NCBI GenBank assembly: GCA_026391735.1
Contig: JAPLDL010000022.1
Location: 1 to 64,000 of the forward strand
Reading direction: 5' to 3'
Source of the DNA: Bacteroidota bacterium
GTDB lineage: Bacteria; Bacteroidota; Bacteroidia; Bacteroidales; FEN-979
DNA length: 64,000 nt
Shown: one piece after another, positions 61,697-64,000 of the stretch
Layout of the letters: each line of letters begins with the position of its first letter
How positions within the stretch are numbered: position 1 is the first letter of the stretch
The notes under the pieces: generated by a model
What the model saw: the letters and a program-made list of their open reading frames with translations, nothing else
What the model was told of the DNA's origin: nothing
Databases searched by the model: none
Made by a program: the position numbers and the translations under genes

Positions 61697-62839
61697 ATGA
61701 ATTTCGAACTAACTGAAGAACAGAAAATGATCCGCGACTCGGCAAGGGAATTTGCCCAGCGCGAACTGCTTACCGATGTAATTGAACGCGATGCGAACTG
61801 CATCTATCCCACACAACACATCCGACGTCTTGCCGAACTGGGTTTCCTGGGTATGAATGTCTCCGCCGAATGGGGTGGAGGAGGAATGGATACTATCTCT
61901 TATGCCCTGGCTATTGAGGAGATCTCGAAGTGCGACGCCTCAGTTGCCGTGATCCTGGCCGTGCATAATTCACTGGCCTGTTACGGTATAGAGCATTTCG
62001 GAACCCAGGAGCAAAAAGAAAAATACCTCAGGCCGATGGCGAGAGGTGAAAAACTGGGGGCCTTCCTTCTTTCCGAACCCGAAGCCGGTTCCGATGCTTC
62101 CTCCCAGCACACAATGGCTGTAGATAAAGGAGATCATTATGTGATCAACGGGGTGAAGAACTGGATCACCAGTGCCGACAGGGGTTCATACTACCTTGTG
62201 ATCGCACAGACAAATCCCGGCATAAAGACCAAGGGCATAAATGCGTTTATCGTTGACAGGAACTCAGCGGGTATCAGCCTCGGACCTCATGAAGATAAAA
62301 TGGGAATGCGCAGTTCCGACACCCATTCTGTCATGTTTACTGATGTCATCGTCCCCAAGGAAAACAGGATAGGGGATGACGGCTTCGGATTTAAATTCGC
62401 TATGAAACTTCTTGAGGGCGGAAGAACGGGTATTGCCGCCCAGGCACTGGGTATTGCGGAAGGAGCCTATGAACGTGCCCTGAAATATTCCAAAGAGCGC
62501 AAGGCTTTCGGAGTCGAGATCATTTGCCACCAGGCTATCGCTTTCAAACTGGCCGATATGGCAACCCGTATAGAAGCCGCAAGGAACCTGGTCTACAAAG
62601 CAGCCTGGCTTAAAGATAACTTGCAGCCATATGGAACGGCAAGTTCCATGGCAAAACTCTTTGCCGCCGATACCGCTATGTGGGTTACCACCGAAGCAGT
62701 CCAGGTGCACGGAGGCTACGGCTATGTGAAGGAATATCACGTGGAACGCCTTATGCGCGAAGCCAAGATCACACAGATCTATGAGGGGACTGCCGAGATA
62801 CAAAGAATCGTCATCTCAAGGGCGCTGTGCAAAGAATAG
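61697..62839 (+). CDS. Short-chain acyl-CoA dehydrogenase
   Basis: 380 residues from the ATG at 61697 (MNFELTEEQKMIRD); a GTG at 61664 would add 11 residues of no family similarity. Motifs: GFLGMNVSAEWGGGGMDT, FLLSEPEAGSDASS (FAD/substrate), GRTGIAAQALGIAEGAYERAL, and the catalytic Glu in QIYEGTAEIQRI. Belongs to the butyryl/short-chain group by size and motif. Fourth gene of the module: oxidises acyl-CoA to enoyl-CoA and should pass electrons to ETF, which is not in the window. Confidence 0.95.
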   Translation: MNFELTEEQKMIRDSAREFAQRELLTDVIERDANCIYPTQHIRRLAELGFLGMNVSAEWGGGGMDTISYALAIEEISKCDASVAVILAVHNSLACYGIEHFGTQEQKEKYLRPMARGEKLGAFLLSEPEAGSDASSQHTMAVDKGDHYVINGVKNWITSADRGSYYLVIAQTNPGIKTKGINAFIVDRNSAGISLGPHEDKMGMRSSDTHSVMFTDVIVPKENRIGDDGFGFKFAMKLLEGGRTGIAAQALGIAEGAYERALKYSKERKAFGVEIICHQAIAFKLADMATRIEAARNLVYKAAWLKDNLQPYGTASSMAKLFAADTAMWVTTEAVQVHGGYGYVKEYHVERLMREAKITQIYEGTAEIQRIVISRALCKE

Positions 62840-62873
62840 ACCAGAGATGTACAATGTACAAATGAAGAGTTGA

Positions 62874-63788
62874 TTAGTAAGTTGCTGCTGTCAGTTTCAG
62901 GGCTTCGGCTGAGGGCGTGGCTTTGAAGAAATGCTTTTCGAATTTCGAACTGTCGAAAAGGTATTCATATTCATACTGGTAAGCCATTTCAATGCTTTCC
63001 ATCGCCAGTCGGTTGAAAGGCGCTGCCAGACGCATCATCCAGGTCTTCAATAACGAATACTTCGGATCAGCTCCCATAGCCCTTGCTGCCATTGAGATGA
63101 ACTCCGTTCCTGTTACAGCATCATGAGCCGAAGGGAGATGCCAAACCTGGTCATAAGCATCGGCTGTATTGCCCAGCAGAGCAACTGCTTTACCCAGGTC
63201 AGGAGTAAATGAGAAAGAATGTTTCACCTTATCATTGGCGATCCACTGTGCGCTTTTCTTTTCCTTGAATTTCATGAATATCATAGGATGCATGAAAGTA
63301 TTGGTGGCTCCCGGCCCCAGGAAATCTGCCGAACGGGCGATAAGGGCATGCAGGTTTCCCTGTTTGACGGCATCCATGAGCCGGTTTGCAATCCCTGCCC
63401 TGACCTCTCCCTTCCTGCTGCAGGGATTATAAGAGGTTCCCTCGTTCATCCACCCCTTCACTAATCCGTACATATACACATTGTCTAGAAACACCAGCTT
63501 TGCTTTATGCTTAATACAAGCTGCAATCACATTCTCCATAACCTTAGGCCAGTCCGCCTTCCATACCCTGATATCATAAGGTAGTCCGGCCAGCAGATAA
63601 ACGACCTCCGAACCCTCAACGGCATCAGCAGTACTTGCAGCGTCGAGCAGGTCCATTTTAAATGTTTCTTCATTGGTATATGATTGCGGATTGCGTCCTG
63701 CCAGCCTGATACGTCCTGTGGTAAATGCCGACAGAGCCGGCACCAGGTGCATGCTGATGGAACCGCCGCTTCCTAAAATAGTCTGCAT
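62874..63788 (-). CDS. SDR-family NAD(P)-binding epimerase/dehydratase-like protein
   Basis: 304 residues. An N-terminal glycine-rich nucleotide motif (TILGSGGSISMHLVP) and a central YxxxK site (NVYMYGLVKG) fit the extended SDR fold. Substrate unknown; related proteins act on nucleotide sugars or as atypical reductases. Minus strand, convergent with the acyl-CoA dehydrogenase gene, which ends 34 bases away over an ATGTACA heptamer pair (62848-62861). Confidence 0.75.
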   Translation of the reverse strand: MQTILGSGGSISMHLVPALSAFTTGRIRLAGRNPQSYTNEETFKMDLLDAASTADAVEGSEVVYLLAGLPYDIRVWKADWPKVMENVIAACIKHKAKLVFLDNVYMYGLVKGWMNEGTSYNPCSRKGEVRAGIANRLMDAVKQGNLHALIARSADFLGPGATNTFMHPMIFMKFKEKKSAQWIANDKVKHSFSFTPDLGKAVALLGNTADAYDQVWHLPSAHDAVTGTEFISMAARAMGADPKYSLLKTWMMRLAAPFNRLAMESIEMAYQYEYEYLFDSSKFEKHFFKATPSAEALKLTAATY

Positions 63789-63851
63789 ACGATTGAGGAT
63801 TTAATTAATGCAACTGATGACAAATTTCGAAAAATAATCGATACAAAATGC

Positions 63852-63882
63852 TTGACAAGCATCCATCAATATATTATATTTG
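63852..63882 (+). promoter_or_regulatory. Bacteroidota-type promoter for the last gene
   Basis: TTG at 63852-63854, a 20-base spacer, TATATTTG at 63875-63882. Full match. ATG 51 bases downstream at 63933. Confidence 0.7.
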
Positions 63883-63932
63883 AATGCTTTAATTTCTCTC
63901 CCTATCTGATTAACCTTTAAACTGTATGACTC

Positions 63933-64000
63933 ATGAAAAAAGTTCTGTTGTCCCTGGTTTTGCTCAGTTTGGTATGCTGCCAAACCTTGTTTGCCGTAAC
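63933..64000 (+). CDS. Exported protein, N-terminal fragment at window end
   Basis: Only the first 22 residues are present: KKVLLSLVLLSLVCCQTLFAVT after the start Met, a typical signal peptide with a possible lipoprotein or AxA-type cleavage region. The Cys pair could mark a lipobox, but the order (LVCCQ) is not decisive. Promoter at 63852-63882. Nothing more can be said. Confidence 0.6.
   Translation, partial: MKKVLLSLVLLSLVCCQTLFAV

Overview
The window is chromosomal DNA of a Bacteroidota bacterium, probably an uncultured Bacteroidales-like lineage. The evidence is: type IX secretion (T9SS) sorting domains of types A and B, a giant PKD-repeat adhesin paired with a PorP/SprF protein, many small outer-membrane beta-barrels, and promoters of the form TTG-N18-20-TAnnTTTG instead of sigma70 hexamers. 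No rRNA, CRISPR array, phage or conjugative module was seen. The only mobile element is a transposase gene cut by the left window edge.

Layout. 1-1750: partial IS transposase, a small T9SS cargo protein, tRNA-Ser(GGA). 1747-5258: minus-strand operon MBL hydrolase > glycosyltransferase 9 > TatD nuclease > asparaginase. 5273-12128: propeller/barrel outer-membrane protein, PPOX-fold protein, B12-dependent ribonucleotide reductase. 12192-26813: a 13.4-kb gene for a 4,452-residue secreted adhesin followed by its PorP/SprF partner. 26888-34374: helical-repeat protein, radical SAM protein, polyprenyl synthase, PhoPR-like two-component system, beta-barrel, UbiX, QueG, RuvB. 34458-37824: two universal stress proteins around a SPOR protein, and class II aldolase. 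37909-41010: membrane coiled-coil protein, tRNA-Arg(CCG), soluble histidine kinase, small membrane protein. 41047-50477: C10 protease with T9SS tail, Cu/Zn superoxide dismutase, AsmA-like protein, endonuclease/phosphatase-fold protein, three cell-envelope proteins. 50522-53075: lysC-lysA lysine/DAP operon. 53162-57744: MscS channel, secreted isochorismatase-like hydrolase, unclassified secreted protein. 58017-62839: crotonase, 3-hydroxyacyl-CoA dehydrogenase, thiolase and acyl-CoA dehydrogenase, together a beta-oxidation or butanoyl-CoA module. 62874-64000: an SDR protein and the start of an exported protein.

The most unusual signal is a set of short tandem-repeat arrays with a strict 7-bp period, each with its own unit, and four arrays of one 8-bp unit (TTATCCAG/CTATCCAG, 60 copies in total). 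They fill intergenic gaps, several reverse orientation midway and could form hairpins, two reach into the 3' ends of genes (tatD, lysA), and one sits in frame inside the asmA-like gene where it encodes a 7-residue repeat. They resemble the heptameric STRR sequences known in cyanobacteria. Two further points are a C10 tract in the C10 protease where a one-base slip either way stops translation before the sorting domain, and a ~780-bp higher-order (three-PKD) repeat in the adhesin.
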